Source: Lachnospiraceae bacterium
GTDB taxonomy: Bacteria > Bacillota > Clostridia > Lachnospirales > Lachnospiraceae
DNA length: 64,000 bases
Direction of reading: 5' to 3'
NCBI GenBank assembly: GCA_021770755.1
Contig: JAETQI010000031.1
Span: forward strand, 1-64,000
Below are positions 41,905 through 51,977 of the stretch, piece after piece (the stretch's first letter is position 1; every line of letters begins with the position of its first letter). The notes beneath the pieces are model-generated. The model was given only the letters and a program-made list of their open reading frames with translations. It searched no databases and was not told where the DNA came from. The translations under genes and the position numbers were made by a program.

Positions 41905-42862
41905 TCCGCTCACCTCTCTTTCTGATCTTCTTTTCCAGACGTTTCTCTCTCTTTAATTCACGCTGGTACTTCTTTGCACGTCTCTCGTACACATCCTTGC
42001 GTCCCATGATCAGCACTGCAAAGAAGATGACGATCGCCGACTCAATAACGGAATACAGCCACGCCATCGCGGAGGCATATCCGTAACCGCCCGTAGCGGA
42101 GAGCATCGTGTCATAGATCAGTACGATCAGTGCATTCTGCTCGTTGTTTGACATAAAGATGACAGTGTATACAACATTCAGCAGGATCATCGGCTTCACG
42201 GTCGGAAGCGTGATCTTCCAGAAGCATTCCCACTTGGAGCCGCCGTCCATCTTCGCCGCCTCGTAGAGCGAGGTGTCGATCTTCTGCAGCGCCGCGAGGA
42301 AGATCAGGATCTGGACGCCGGAGTACCACAGCAGTGTGATCATGTTGCCGAACACGCTCGTGATGCTCACAGCGAGCACATGCGGCAGATATTCGTCCAA
42401 AAGCTGTTCGATCATCGTCACATTCATCATCGGAATGCTCGCCGCCTCCTGGTCTGCAAGCTGCTGCATGACAGGCCCGCTGGCGATGATGATCGGGAGG
42501 AAGAATATCATACGGAAGATTCCCCTGCAGGAGATCTTCTGATTCAGGAGCATCGCGATGATCAGTGAGAATGCCACGATGACAGGCACCGCGATCAGCG
42601 TCTCCAGAAGGTAAGACTCCAGTCCCATGATGAAGTCCGGATCTTTTAAGAAGATCTGGCTATAATTCTCAAATCCGACATAGAGCTTTGCCATCCCCTG
42701 CGGGAGCAGTTTGATCTTGTTGAGCGAATACCCAAAGGACTGCACCATGGGCCACAGCACCAGCACCAGGATCCCGATAAGCCATGGCAGTATGAACAGA
42801 TATCCGATCGCGTTCTCCCTGCGCTCCAACTGTCCGGGTTTTATTTTTCTCTTGTTCTTCAT
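41840..42862 (-). CDS. CUT1 sugar ABC transporter permease (MalF-like)
   Basis: A 340-residue inner-membrane protein with six helices and the EAA loop EAAKMDGGSKWECFWKITLPTVKP near 208-231. The unusual C-terminal tail is a 60-residue stretch rich in K, R and E (for example RAKKYQRELKREKRLEKKIR), which probably lies in the cytoplasm. The next gene starts inside the region coding for this tail, so it partly reflects overlapping coding. Confidence 0.9.
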   Translation of the reverse strand: MKNKRKIKPGQLERRENAIGYLFILPWLIGILVLVLWPMVQSFGYSLNKIKLLPQGMAKLYVGFENYSQIFLKDPDFIMGLESYLLETLIAVPVIVAFSLIIAMLLNQKISCRGIFRMIFFLPIIIASGPVMQQLADQEAASIPMMNVTMIEQLLDEYLPHVLAVSITSVFGNMITLLWYSGVQILIFLAALQKIDTSLYEAAKMDGGSKWECFWKITLPTVKPMILLNVVYTVIFMSNNEQNALIVLIYDTMLSATGGYGYASAMAWLYSVIESAIVIFFAVLIMGRKDVYERRAKKYQRELKREKRLEKKIRKRGERNERNYAKQKEKRERKQPKKSA

Positions 42863-42869
42863 CCTTCTC

Positions 42870-45158
42870 TCACCCCCCTATCACATACGAAAGCGCCGGA
42901 ACGGTCACACCGTCTGCCGTAAGCTCTGTCTCAGAATAATTGATGTACAGCTTCACACCATTGTCATAAGTCACGATCGTGACACCCGTGTCGGTGATCT
43001 CATGATCCGCGATCATGCTGTTTTTCGTGAGCTCGCTGATCTGTCTCAGCTCATCATAGTAGCTTAAGATCTGTCCGCGGTACACCGAGTACTGCGAGGT
43101 ATACACATCGCTGGAGTTCGTGTAGATCAGTTCAGAAGGATTCTCATACGTCAGGTAGAAGGAAGGATAGATCCCTGTCTCCACCAGTTTCAGGAAGTAC
43201 GCCCGCTCATTCGCCTCAAAGTTCACATAGTCGCCGTACATCGGCAGGATCCCTTTGAGTGCGATGGATAAGAACGGCACGCTCTGGTCTGTGTAGATGT
43301 AATCCGAATCCGCGATCGGCATGTCGACGATCGCCTTCGCATACTGCCAGTAACACTGAACCGGCGCCTCCAGCATGAGATCCATCGCCTCGCTTGTCTG
43401 CCGCAGCGCTTCCTCATACAGATATCTGGATACACGGCGCGTCTGCATCGTGTCCCCCATCGTGTAGGTGAACATCGTGTTGCCGATCTCGGACAGCGCG
43501 ATCCTGTCCACACCCTTTTTGTTAAAGTTCTTCTGCAGTGTCTGCAGGTTCTCAAGCGACTTCTGCGGCGTCCAGTACACGAACTCGCGGTACACATTCT
43601 GATACGTGTCCTGCGTGTACAGACGCTTATCCATCTTCTTGACCGTGTCAAACGTCGTGTTGCCGGTCTCGGTATTTGCCCGCACGCCGTCCGCGAACAG
43701 GTAGAAATCGATGTTCTTGCTCTCACACTCGTCCATGAGCTTTGACAGCTCTCCCGCTCCGCCGATGCTGCTGTCCACATCGTATGACGTCACCGGCAGG
43801 TCAAAGATGCCGCCGTCCTGCCAGCCCTTGTAGATCGACAGGATATCGGTCACGCCCTCCTTTTCCAGATCCGCGTAGATCTCCCTGATATTGTCGACCG
43901 TCGTCACCGGCGCGTCCTTTTTCCACAGCATCCAGTTCTCCACGTCCAGTCCCAGGAAGTCCAGCCTGACCTTAAAGTTATCCTCAACCTTAACCAGCTC
44001 ATCCTTCTCGAGCAGATAATCCCTGTAGCGCTTTGCCAGACCTGTATAGTTTGCGTTCTCCCCGTCGACGAACATGTATCTGACATTGATGTCATACTGA
44101 ATCCTGTCCGTGACCTTTGTCACGGAACCGCCGGAGTTTGAGGTCGGCTGTATGTATGTGGTACATTTCCGGAATGCCGCCGTGATCCAGTTGTAATCGG
44201 AGTACGCACCGTTTGGCGTCGCATAGATCGATGCCTCCTCGTCGCCGCTCTCGATGACCGCCAGATAGCCCATCCCGTCATCGGTGTGAACCATGCCGTA
44301 CACCGGCGCAAGGATCATCTCCGGGTCATTGTGCGTCTCATATTTTCCCCAGAGCAGGGAGAGCACGTAGGACTCACCGACACCGATATCCGAACCGTAT
44401 ACCTTCTGCACATAGCCGGAATCAAATCGTCCGTCCTTGTCGTCGAGGTAGATCAGCGCGCCGTTTCCGTCCGGCACGAACATGTACCCCTCCTTCTCGC
44501 CGAGCCGCGAGCTGCCAAGCAGCGGGAATACATAGATGTTTCCGATCTTTTTGTTCGCCGCATTCTCGTAGATGGAACTCTCCGGGATACATGCCGTGAT
44601 GCTGCCGTCGTCATAGAGCTTTACCTCCGCCTCAAAGCCAAGCTCCTGCGCCGGATAATCCAGCTTTGCGCGGAAGCCCCCCGGTATCATCTCAACGCTG
44701 ACCTGCGCGCCGCTCCCCTCGATCCCGAGCTTTCGCTGCATCGTGTTCGTCTCCTCCTGCAGCTCCACGACGATACCTGACTGCAGGAATCCCTTCCATG
44801 TCTCATTGACATTTCCGAGCCGTTCTTCATCGCGGACCGTGGATTCCATCACCGCACCTGTCTTGGTGTTTTTGACGATGATGGAGAGCGCAGGCTCATA
44901 CAGATAGAGTTCATAGCTGTCATTTGCCGCCACCAGATGGTGTCCGTCAAGTTCCTTGGAGGTGTCGACCGCCCCGTCGCTCAGCGCTGCGCCGGGCGCG
45001 CTGACCGTCGGCTGCAGATCGCTGACATTCAGGCTGTCCTTTCCTCCCGACCTGGAAGCCATCACTGCGACCGCGATGATCACAATGATGACCAGTACGG
45101 CAATGATCAGTCTGATGAGGCTTTTGCCCATTTTCTTCATATCTAATTTAGCTTCCAA
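42870..45158 (-). CDS. DUF5696 membrane-anchored protein (putative glycan-active enzyme)
   Basis: The protein has 762 residues. An N-terminal helix (about 13-35, LIRLIIAVLVIIVIIAVAVM) anchors a large extracytoplasmic part. It includes a beta domain (about 75-350, IYVFPLLGSSRLGEKEGYMFVPDGNGALIYLDD) and a TIM-barrel-like part from about 390 (FLGLDVENWMLWKKDAP, LSIYKGWQDGGIFDLPVTSY, IDFYLFADGVRANTETG, RIALSEIGNTMFTYTMGD). The second part resembles glycoside hydrolase barrels, but no family is established. The start is TTG with AGAGGTGG nine bases upstream, overlapping the end of the NHL-Yip1 gene. It is encoded between two ABC permease pairs. Confidence 0.75.
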   Translation of the reverse strand: MEAKLDMKKMGKSLIRLIIAVLVIIVIIAVAVMASRSGGKDSLNVSDLQPTVSAPGAALSDGAVDTSKELDGHHLVAANDSYELYLYEPALSIIVKNTKTGAVMESTVRDEERLGNVNETWKGFLQSGIVVELQEETNTMQRKLGIEGSGAQVSVEMIPGGFRAKLDYPAQELGFEAEVKLYDDGSITACIPESSIYENAANKKIGNIYVFPLLGSSRLGEKEGYMFVPDGNGALIYLDDKDGRFDSGYVQKVYGSDIGVGESYVLSLLWGKYETHNDPEMILAPVYGMVHTDDGMGYLAVIESGDEEASIYATPNGAYSDYNWITAAFRKCTTYIQPTSNSGGSVTKVTDRIQYDINVRYMFVDGENANYTGLAKRYRDYLLEKDELVKVEDNFKVRLDFLGLDVENWMLWKKDAPVTTVDNIREIYADLEKEGVTDILSIYKGWQDGGIFDLPVTSYDVDSSIGGAGELSKLMDECESKNIDFYLFADGVRANTETGNTTFDTVKKMDKRLYTQDTYQNVYREFVYWTPQKSLENLQTLQKNFNKKGVDRIALSEIGNTMFTYTMGDTMQTRRVSRYLYEEALRQTSEAMDLMLEAPVQCYWQYAKAIVDMPIADSDYIYTDQSVPFLSIALKGILPMYGDYVNFEANERAYFLKLVETGIYPSFYLTYENPSELIYTNSSDVYTSQYSVYRGQILSYYDELRQISELTKNSMIADHEITDTGVTIVTYDNGVKLYINYSETELTADGVTVPALSYVIGG

Positions 45159-47187
45159 TTCTATACACCACCTCTCGCAATACAGAGCTTATGAAGTCGA
45201 TCACCTGTGAGAACAGTACATAAATGATACAGATCAGCAGTGACAGGATCAATACGGTAAATGCCGTGAGCGCCAGCGCCTTGGCTGTCTCCTTCACCGT
45301 GAAGTTGTTCATCTCCTTCACAGAGATCAGCAGGAGCACCACCATCCATACCAGCACAATGATGTTCGCAAACGAGATCAGGAACACTTCATTGTAGGTG
45401 AGCACATTCGACAGAATGATCACAAACGGCTTGATGATAATAAACGGTGTCAGACAGTACGCATAAGCGCAGTACAGTTCCTTCAAAAACGCCTCGCCCT
45501 CGTTGATCGTCACGACCAGGTAGTTGCAGAGCGTCAGCCCGATAAAGATCACGAGCACCGTGCCGATATCCGAGATGATGTCATAACGCCCCTCCCGCAC
45601 GGTCTTTACGAGGAAACCGCTGAAATACTTCTCTATGATCGAGACAAGGATATATGCCGCAAGGAGAATGTTCGCGCAGGCAAGACTCGCCCTGCCCTCC
45701 CGCTTCACGCCGTAGCAGCCGTCAAACGGGTGCCGCATGAAATACAGGCTGTACTTTAGGCTTCCAAGGAGCGGTACTCTCTGCGAGAGCCGCGCCGGCG
45801 CGCCGTCTGCCCCGTATTTGATTAGCTGGCGTTTTTTGTACAGGCTTAGCGCCACCGCGAGAACCACGATCACCGCCACCGCTGTCACCAGATAATTTCT
45901 GATCCAGATATTGCGGACCTCCCAGAATGCGTCCGAGTAGCCGTCCGCGGACTTTGCAAGCTTAAAATAGCGGAGCGCTTCCGTGTAATTCTCCTCCTGC
46001 AGATACGCATGACCCATCGCCTGGTTGGCGTAGTCAAACATACTGTTCATCTGCAGGACTTTTTCGAGCGGCTCCTTGCTCTCCGTGTACCTGCCTTTTG
46101 AGAAGAGATAAAGCGCCTCGTGGAGCAGGTTCGTAAATTCTGTCGGCGTAAAGATATGTACCTGCTTCTTGTCCGAATCCAGCAGATAGATCCTGTCGGA
46201 GTCGTCCACCGCGATCGCCTCCACCTTGTTGCACAGACCGATACGCTGGCGGCCGTCGTCGCGTCCGCCGAACATGAACAGCAGCTCGCCCTCCTCGTTG
46301 TACTCATAGATATATCCGTCCGAATCCGCCACCAGCATATTGCGGTACTGTCCGGTCGTCACTGCCGCCGGGAGATCCGCCCAGTACGGGTCGGAATCGA
46401 GCATGTTCCTGCCCGCGATGTTGAGCTTCTTGAGCGCCATGTCCTTGTCGCCCTGCGTCACCGTGTAGATCAGCCCCTCCTCGTCAATATGGAGGTTTGT
46501 CGGTGTCGAGGGGATATTGCTTAACATCTGTGCACGCTGTGCGTCCGTCAGGATCAGCCGCTGCAGGATCTGGAACGGACTTAACGACGTGTAGTTCGTA
46601 CCGAAATATCCAAGGAAGGAACCGCCCTCCACCGGACTGATCTGGACGATACCGTTCATGTTTCCCTCACAGATCACATACATCGTACCCGTGCCGTTTG
46701 CCACGACCTTGATCGGGCGAAAATCCATGGAACTGCCATAGATCGGTGAATCGGGCTTTCCGTACTCGTTCAAAAGATTTCCTTCCAGATCATACACAAA
46801 GACCTTCTTCGCATCCTTGTCAGCGACGTACACCTTGTCGTCATCTGACACGAACACGCCCGTCGGCGCCTGTAAGGTGCCTTCCCCGATCATGCGGACT
46901 TCCTCGCCGCCGACCGTGCTGACCATGACCACATGCGCTCCGGCATCTGCTATATACAGGTTTCCGTCATTCCCGATCGCCATGTCCATCGGCGTCACAA
47001 AGGAGGTATCCCCGACCTTGGTGATGGCAGACGCCGGATTGTACGCGGACTGCGTCTCCAGCACATACCCGTAACCGTCTACCGTATACGTTCTATAGGG
47101 TGTCTCCGCGATCGCCGTGGAACTGAGGATCAGACTCAGGCACAGCGCCAGCAGGATCACTAATTTTGCTTTTTTTCTCATATTCAT
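45148..47187 (-). CDS. NHL-repeat, TPR and Yip1-domain membrane protein
   Basis: The protein has 679 residues. Signal peptide (about 1-27, ending STAIA), then NHL-like beta-propeller repeats (about 50-345; DMAIGNDGNLYIADAGAHVV, FVSDDDKVYVADKDAKKVFV, IAVDDSDRIYLLDSDKKQVH). A TPR-like helical pair (about 350-430) is followed by a helix at about 437-457 and a C-terminal Yip1-type bundle (about 490-665). The fusion of an outside propeller to a Yip1 bundle is unusual but recurs beside DUF5696 genes. ATG at 47181 has the better ribosome site spacing. Probably an accessory of the transporter; this is inference. Confidence 0.78.
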   Translation of the reverse strand: MNMRKKAKLVILLALCLSLILSSTAIAETPYRTYTVDGYGYVLETQSAYNPASAITKVGDTSFVTPMDMAIGNDGNLYIADAGAHVVMVSTVGGEEVRMIGEGTLQAPTGVFVSDDDKVYVADKDAKKVFVYDLEGNLLNEYGKPDSPIYGSSMDFRPIKVVANGTGTMYVICEGNMNGIVQISPVEGGSFLGYFGTNYTSLSPFQILQRLILTDAQRAQMLSNIPSTPTNLHIDEEGLIYTVTQGDKDMALKKLNIAGRNMLDSDPYWADLPAAVTTGQYRNMLVADSDGYIYEYNEEGELLFMFGGRDDGRQRIGLCNKVEAIAVDDSDRIYLLDSDKKQVHIFTPTEFTNLLHEALYLFSKGRYTESKEPLEKVLQMNSMFDYANQAMGHAYLQEENYTEALRYFKLAKSADGYSDAFWEVRNIWIRNYLVTAVAVIVVLAVALSLYKKRQLIKYGADGAPARLSQRVPLLGSLKYSLYFMRHPFDGCYGVKREGRASLACANILLAAYILVSIIEKYFSGFLVKTVREGRYDIISDIGTVLVIFIGLTLCNYLVVTINEGEAFLKELYCAYAYCLTPFIIIKPFVIILSNVLTYNEVFLISFANIIVLVWMVVLLLISVKEMNNFTVKETAKALALTAFTVLILSLLICIIYVLFSQVIDFISSVLREVVYRIGS

Positions 47188-47198
47188 CCCCCATTCCG

Positions 47199-48071
47199 CT
47201 ATTTAATGCCTGAATGAGCCATCGTGTTCATGAAGCTCTTTCGAAGGATCAGGAATATTGCGAGGTTTGGTATAAACTGCAGCAGGATGCCTGCCGCCTG
47301 GATTCCCTGCCCTGCCACGTTGCTGTTCTGGTTTGCCAGTGTGTTCAGATAAAATGCCAGGGTCTTCATACTCTCGTCATTCACATAAAAGTTCGAGCTC
47401 TCGACATTGACCCATACCTGCTGGAACGACAGGATCGCCGTCGTCGCGATCGCCGGCTTCACCAGCGGCAGAATGATGGAACGGTAGATCTTGAAGTCGT
47501 TCGCGCCGTCCATGTACGCCGCATCGAGCAGTGCATCCGGGATCTGGTCGATAAACTGCTTCACCAGAAACAGTCCGACCGGCAGCGCCAGAAGCGGCAG
47601 AATGTGCGCGAAATATGTATCCTTCATGCCAAGGAAGTCGATCACGAGATATCTCGGGATCATGACCGCCACAGACACGAACATGAGCGCCGTATTGTTG
47701 ATCTCGAGCAGCGCATACTTGCCCTTGAAGCGAAGCTTCGACAGCGCAAAACCTGCCATCGTGGAGAACAGGATCGACAACAGCACCACGGAGCCTGTCA
47801 CGATCAGACTGTTGAACACATAGCGGCTCATCGGAATGTTGCTGTTTGCCGACGCCTTGAACAGTTTCACGAAATTGTCGAGCGTCGGCTTGTGCACAAT
47901 GATCTGCGGAGGGAAGGCAAAGAGCTCATCCATCGGCTTGAACGCATGGCAGACGATGAACACAATGGGAATCCCCATAAACACCGCCAGCGGCAGCAGG
48001 ATCAGTATGATCTTCAACTGTCCCCACTCAAATTTCTTGGGATTGATATTACAACCTTTATATCCAGCCAT
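47199..48071 (-). CDS. CUT1 sugar ABC transporter permease (MalG-like), first pair
   Basis: A 290-residue inner-membrane protein with six helices and the EAA loop LLDAAYMDGANDFKIYRSIILPLVKPAI near 187-214. GAAAGGAGGGTGAAAG precedes the ATG. It pairs with the MalF-like permease just upstream and should work with the 990-residue binding protein. No ATPase is encoded nearby; CUT1 importers of Firmicutes often share one (MsmX type). Confidence 0.92.
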   Translation of the reverse strand: MAGYKGCNINPKKFEWGQLKIILILLPLAVFMGIPIVFIVCHAFKPMDELFAFPPQIIVHKPTLDNFVKLFKASANSNIPMSRYVFNSLIVTGSVVLLSILFSTMAGFALSKLRFKGKYALLEINNTALMFVSVAVMIPRYLVIDFLGMKDTYFAHILPLLALPVGLFLVKQFIDQIPDALLDAAYMDGANDFKIYRSIILPLVKPAIATTAILSFQQVWVNVESSNFYVNDESMKTLAFYLNTLANQNSNVAGQGIQAAGILLQFIPNLAIFLILRKSFMNTMAHSGIK

Positions 48072-48086
48072 CTTTCACCCTCCTTT

Positions 48087-49004
48087 CTAATCTTCCCGGA
48101 ACAGCCGTCCGAAGAATTTCGAGAATGCAAATACCATCAGGAGCAGCACAACGGAAACTGCCGCGGCATAACCCATCTCGTATCTTAAGAAACCGTAGTC
48201 TTCAATGTGGTTTACGATCAACTGCCCCGCGTAGTTTGGCGTCGGGTTTGTTCCCGCAAGCTGCACGCCGATCGCACCGTTCTGGAAAGCGCCCACGATC
48301 GCCATGACCGCGCCAAAGAGCATCTGCGGCTTCATCGTCGGGATCGTGATGTAGATCATCTCCTGGAAACGGTTCTTCACGCCGTCGATCGCCGCCGCCT
48401 CGTAGATCTCCTCGTCCGCGTTCAAGATACCCGCGAGCATCGCCAGGAAGCCAACGCCCATGCTCGACCACAGCGCGACGATGATGATGATCGGCAGCAG
48501 ATACCTTGCATCCACCAGCCAGATGATCGGCGCGTCGATGACGCCAAGCCGCATCAGGAAGCTGTTTAAGTACCCCATCTGGTCGCCGGAGAAGATGATC
48601 TTCCACAGCACCGTCATCGACACCGCGCCCGTCATACTCGGCGAGTAGAAGATGACCGTCAGTATGGTCCTTGGCACGGAGCTTAACTGTGCCAGACACC
48701 ACGCCACCAGAAACGACAGCACATATCCGCCCGGCCCCACGATCACCGCGTAGATGATCGTGTTGGGCAGCACCTTCTGCATAAAGATGTCGTCCGCTGT
48801 CAACAGATTGATATAATTCAGAAAGCCTTTGAACGTCGGCGTCTGTATCGTATCATAACTTGTGAAAGAGAGCGCGATCGCCACCAGCATCGGTATGATG
48901 ATGAAGATAGTGAACAGGATCACATACGGCGCCAGAAATGCGTATGCAGCTTTGTTCGCATGTTCCCTCTGCGCAGCCTTCGTCTTTTTTGTTCTCGCCG
49001 CCAT
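48087..49004 (-). CDS. CUT1 sugar ABC transporter permease (MalF-like), first pair
   Basis: A 305-residue inner-membrane protein: basic start, first helix at about 21-45 ([20 protein letters not shown]), six helices in all, EAA loop [28 protein letters not shown] near 202-229. Its ATG follows directly after the TAA of the large binding-protein gene, with GGAGGCGGAG as ribosome site, so the two are coupled. Confidence 0.93.
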   Translation of the reverse strand: MAARTKKTKAAQREHANKAAYAFLAPYVILFTIFIIIPMLVAIALSFTSYDTIQTPTFKGFLNYINLLTADDIFMQKVLPNTIIYAVIVGPGGYVLSFLVAWCLAQLSSVPRTILTVIFYSPSMTGAVSMTVLWKIIFSGDQMGYLNSFLMRLGVIDAPIIWLVDARYLLPIIIIVALWSSMGVGFLAMLAGILNADEEIYEAAAIDGVKNRFQEMIYITIPTMKPQMLFGAVMAIVGAFQNGAIGVQLAGTNPTPNYAGQLIVNHIEDYGFLRYEMGYAAAVSVVLLLMVFAFSKFFGRLFRED

Positions 49005-51977
49005 TTACTCCGCCTCCTTTGATTTCGCTATGATCTCGCGCACCTTCTCGACTGTCGGCACCTCGTACTCTTTCACCATCTCGCCGTTCTCCATGTACCC
49101 GAACTCCTCGAGCTTTCGCTGTGTCTCGCGCTTCACGCTCTTCTGCGCATCGTCGAGTGATTCCCGCACCGACGCGCTCTTGGCACCGAGCACCACCAGA
49201 TTATACGCATCGGAGAGCTCGCGCTCCACCATGTAGCTTGCCAGGGCTCTTGGCGCCTCCAGTGTCCAGTCGAGCTGCTCTAAGATCACCGCTTTGTCGT
49301 CGCTGTCCCACGGAAGCTGTGCGAACGCCTCCGCATTTGCCGTGTTCCAGTAATATTCGTCGCCGTACGTGATCTGCAACCGCTGGCCAAACTCAGCCTG
49401 CACCTCGGCGCTCGACCACCATTTCACAAACTCCCATGCTTTCTGTTCCCGCTCAGGATCAGACTCAAACAGGAAGGTCGACTCCGCGCCCGCCGACGAG
49501 TAACGCATCACCTCGCCGTCCGCGTTCTTCACGCCCGGGATCAGCGCCACGCCCCACGAACCGTCGATCTCGGGCGCCGCGTTGGAGATCATATTGTAGT
49601 TTCCAAAATCAGAGATGCCGATCGGATAGTCCCCGTTTCTGAAATGCTGGTAAAAATTCGGCACATCTTTTGGAAGATTGTAGATCGTAAACAGGTTTGT
49701 CAGTGTGGTAAAGCCCTCCACATTCTCCTCGCTTGTCAGGATCGCCTTGTCGATCGCGCCGTCATACAATGTCCCGCCGCTCTGGAACAGGATCGGCGTC
49801 GTGTCGAGGAACGTCTTCATACCTACCGTTCTCGCCGTCGGATAATAGAAATTCAGTCCGCGCATCTGCAAGTCGGGAAGCATCGCCTGCACATCCTCCA
49901 TCGTGTCCGGCACCTCCAGCCCAAGCTTGTCAAGAATATCTTTTCTGTAAAACATCACCTGGAAATTCATCGTCTCCGGCAGCGCGTAGATCCTGTCCCC
50001 GATGACATACGGCATGATCAGACCCGCGTTGTAGCGCTCCGCTACCTCCGCAAAGTCAGGAAACTCCGTCAGATCCTTCAGCGCGCCCCTGATCCCCAGC
50101 TCAAACGGGATCGAGTAGTTTACACCCGTCGCCACATCCGGCGAATCCCCCGACGCATTTGCCAGCACGAGCTTTGTCTGGTCCGGCATCAGCGAGAGAT
50201 CCACCTCGATGCCCGTCTGCGGCGTGAACTGCTCGTTGATCAGTAGCTGCATGATCTCAAGATGCTGCCTCGAACGGTTCACCGACACCTGCAGATGCTC
50301 CGGGTTGGTATTCGTGGAGGAGTACGCCTGCTCCCCGAACGATGTGAAGAACCGCACGATGCCAAGCCACATCTTGGTAAAGATGTTCTTGTTCTTCGGA
50401 AGTTGCTTTGCCGCGTCCTCCTGATACAGATAGATGCTGTCCAGCGCGAAATCATTGCCGTTTAAGCTGTCGATCAGGTTTGCAAGATGCTGGTTGACCG
50501 AGGAGGTGCTTGTCGCAAGCTCGTCGATCCTGTAGATCAGCTCATCCGGCTTCTTTGCCAGACTCCTTAGCTGGTTCTCCGCGATCTTGACCGAGGCGTA
50601 GGCAGCGATCTTATTTTTATTGGGATTATACACCCGCGCGTCCTCCATGACCTGGTCAAGCTCATCCGCCCAGCCCGTCATCATCTCCCCGATGCCCGGT
50701 ATGTACGCTTCGAGGGAGAAATCCCTGTACTTATCCTTGTTCGTACCAGCAACCTTTGTGACCTCGAGCGACAGGTCATTGACCCTGCCCATGATCTTCT
50801 CGATCGTCTCCAGAGACTCCCTGATCGGCTCCATACTGATCTGCATGGAGATCGTGTGGGTTCCCGCCTCAAGCGGTATGCTGATCTTGCTGCCGTCACC
50901 GTCGACCATCGTGTACATCTCATATTTCTTCTCATACGCGAACGCATGATTCTCAAACGCCGTATTCGGAATCTTACCGTCGATCTTCACATTCATAAAG
51001 ACCGGGAAGTCCGCCTTATCGCCCTGGCTGTAGTGAAAAGCGATATAGTAGTTTCCCGCCTTCTCCGCGTTGAAGCTGTACGTTACCTCCTGTCCGCCCT
51101 CGCCAAACGAAGTCGCATCGACCGTGTTCATCACCCGGTTTCCCGCCTGATAGGGATACAGGTCTGGATCGTACTCGCACGTTGCGTGGATCGCCGAATC
51201 ATTTCTATATAAGAAATCTTCCGCCTGAATCTCGATGAAACCATCGCCCGGCGCCGCCTCGCTGCCCGTGTACTCCGGCACCTGCGGCTTTGCTGTCAGG
51301 CAGATATCGCCCAGCAGAAGTGTTCCCTCGTTCAATTCGATGGAGATCGTGTTCTTCCCCTGTGCAAGCTCGATGCCAAGCGGCTGTGTGTACCGGTATG
51401 TAGAATCCTGCACATACTTGTTCTGCCAGTCATACACTTTGTCCGGCATGCTGACAACCTCATTGCCATAGCTGTCGTACACCTTATCCGGCTTCGCTGT
51501 CCACTGGCTCTCCAGCTTCTGCTGGCGCATCTCGTAAAACGGATATTCACCGTTCACCATGATGCCTGCCTCCACCGGAAGAATGGACTCGCTGTTTGCC
51601 AGATAGTCAAAATTCATATAATAGACTGCTGACTGCGGCACATCGATCTCGAGTTCCACCCTGCCCTTCTCCGGAATGGATAGCGCTGTGTATCCGTCCT
51701 CTGTTGTCAGACTGGCATCTCCCGCCCTGTACACATCGCCCGCCTTGTAGCGGACTGCCTCACCCGTGTAGGCGGCGAGCGTATAACCCGCGCTCACCTT
51801 TGTGTAGCCATTGTCCAGTCTCTCATTTGAATACGTTTCTGTCACTGTCCCCTGAGCTGTCTGTCCTGGTTCCTGTGCCCTTAGCTGCATTGCCGGAAGC
51901 GCTGTCACTGCTGTAGTGACAGTCATACACACTGCGATGCTAAGCGCCATGACTTTCTTTGCATTTCCTCTTTTCAT
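49005..51977 (-). CDS. 990-residue solute-binding protein with N-terminal carbohydrate-binding-like domains
   Basis: Signal peptide (about 1-35, ending LRAQ) without a lipobox. Two beta-rich regions follow (about 80-230 and 245-400; GDGFIEIQAEDFLYRND and EKAGNYYIAFHYSQGD resemble CBM6/35-type folds), then a helical linker (about 410-560). The C-terminal family 1 binding domain starts near 590 (HLEIMQLLINEQFTPQTGIE, YALPETMNFQVMFYRKDILD, WEFVKWWSSAEVQAEFG). Ordinary binders are about 400-550 residues. The protein may both hold the polysaccharide and deliver products to the permeases encoded next. AAAGGTCGGGTCGTC precedes the ATG. Confidence 0.82.
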   Translation of the reverse strand: MKRGNAKKVMALSIAVCMTVTTAVTALPAMQLRAQEPGQTAQGTVTETYSNERLDNGYTKVSAGYTLAAYTGEAVRYKAGDVYRAGDASLTTEDGYTALSIPEKGRVELEIDVPQSAVYYMNFDYLANSESILPVEAGIMVNGEYPFYEMRQQKLESQWTAKPDKVYDSYGNEVVSMPDKVYDWQNKYVQDSTYRYTQPLGIELAQGKNTISIELNEGTLLLGDICLTAKPQVPEYTGSEAAPGDGFIEIQAEDFLYRNDSAIHATCEYDPDLYPYQAGNRVMNTVDATSFGEGGQEVTYSFNAEKAGNYYIAFHYSQGDKADFPVFMNVKIDGKIPNTAFENHAFAYEKKYEMYTMVDGDGSKISIPLEAGTHTISMQISMEPIRESLETIEKIMGRVNDLSLEVTKVAGTNKDKYRDFSLEAYIPGIGEMMTGWADELDQVMEDARVYNPNKNKIAAYASVKIAENQLRSLAKKPDELIYRIDELATSTSSVNQHLANLIDSLNGNDFALDSIYLYQEDAAKQLPKNKNIFTKMWLGIVRFFTSFGEQAYSSTNTNPEHLQVSVNRSRQHLEIMQLLINEQFTPQTGIEVDLSLMPDQTKLVLANASGDSPDVATGVNYSIPFELGIRGALKDLTEFPDFAEVAERYNAGLIMPYVIGDRIYALPETMNFQVMFYRKDILDKLGLEVPDTMEDVQAMLPDLQMRGLNFYYPTARTVGMKTFLDTTPILFQSGGTLYDGAIDKAILTSEENVEGFTTLTNLFTIYNLPKDVPNFYQHFRNGDYPIGISDFGNYNMISNAAPEIDGSWGVALIPGVKNADGEVMRYSSAGAESTFLFESDPEREQKAWEFVKWWSSAEVQAEFGQRLQITYGDEYYWNTANAEAFAQLPWDSDDKAVILEQLDWTLEAPRALASYMVERELSDAYNLVVLGAKSASVRESLDDAQKSVKRETQRKLEEFGYMENGEMVKEYEVPTVEKVREIIAKSKEAE

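Noticed and set aside
47214-48188. Plus-strand ORF of 324 residues
   Set aside because: It is antisense to a clear ABC permease and has a composition unlike real proteins (His and Arg rich).
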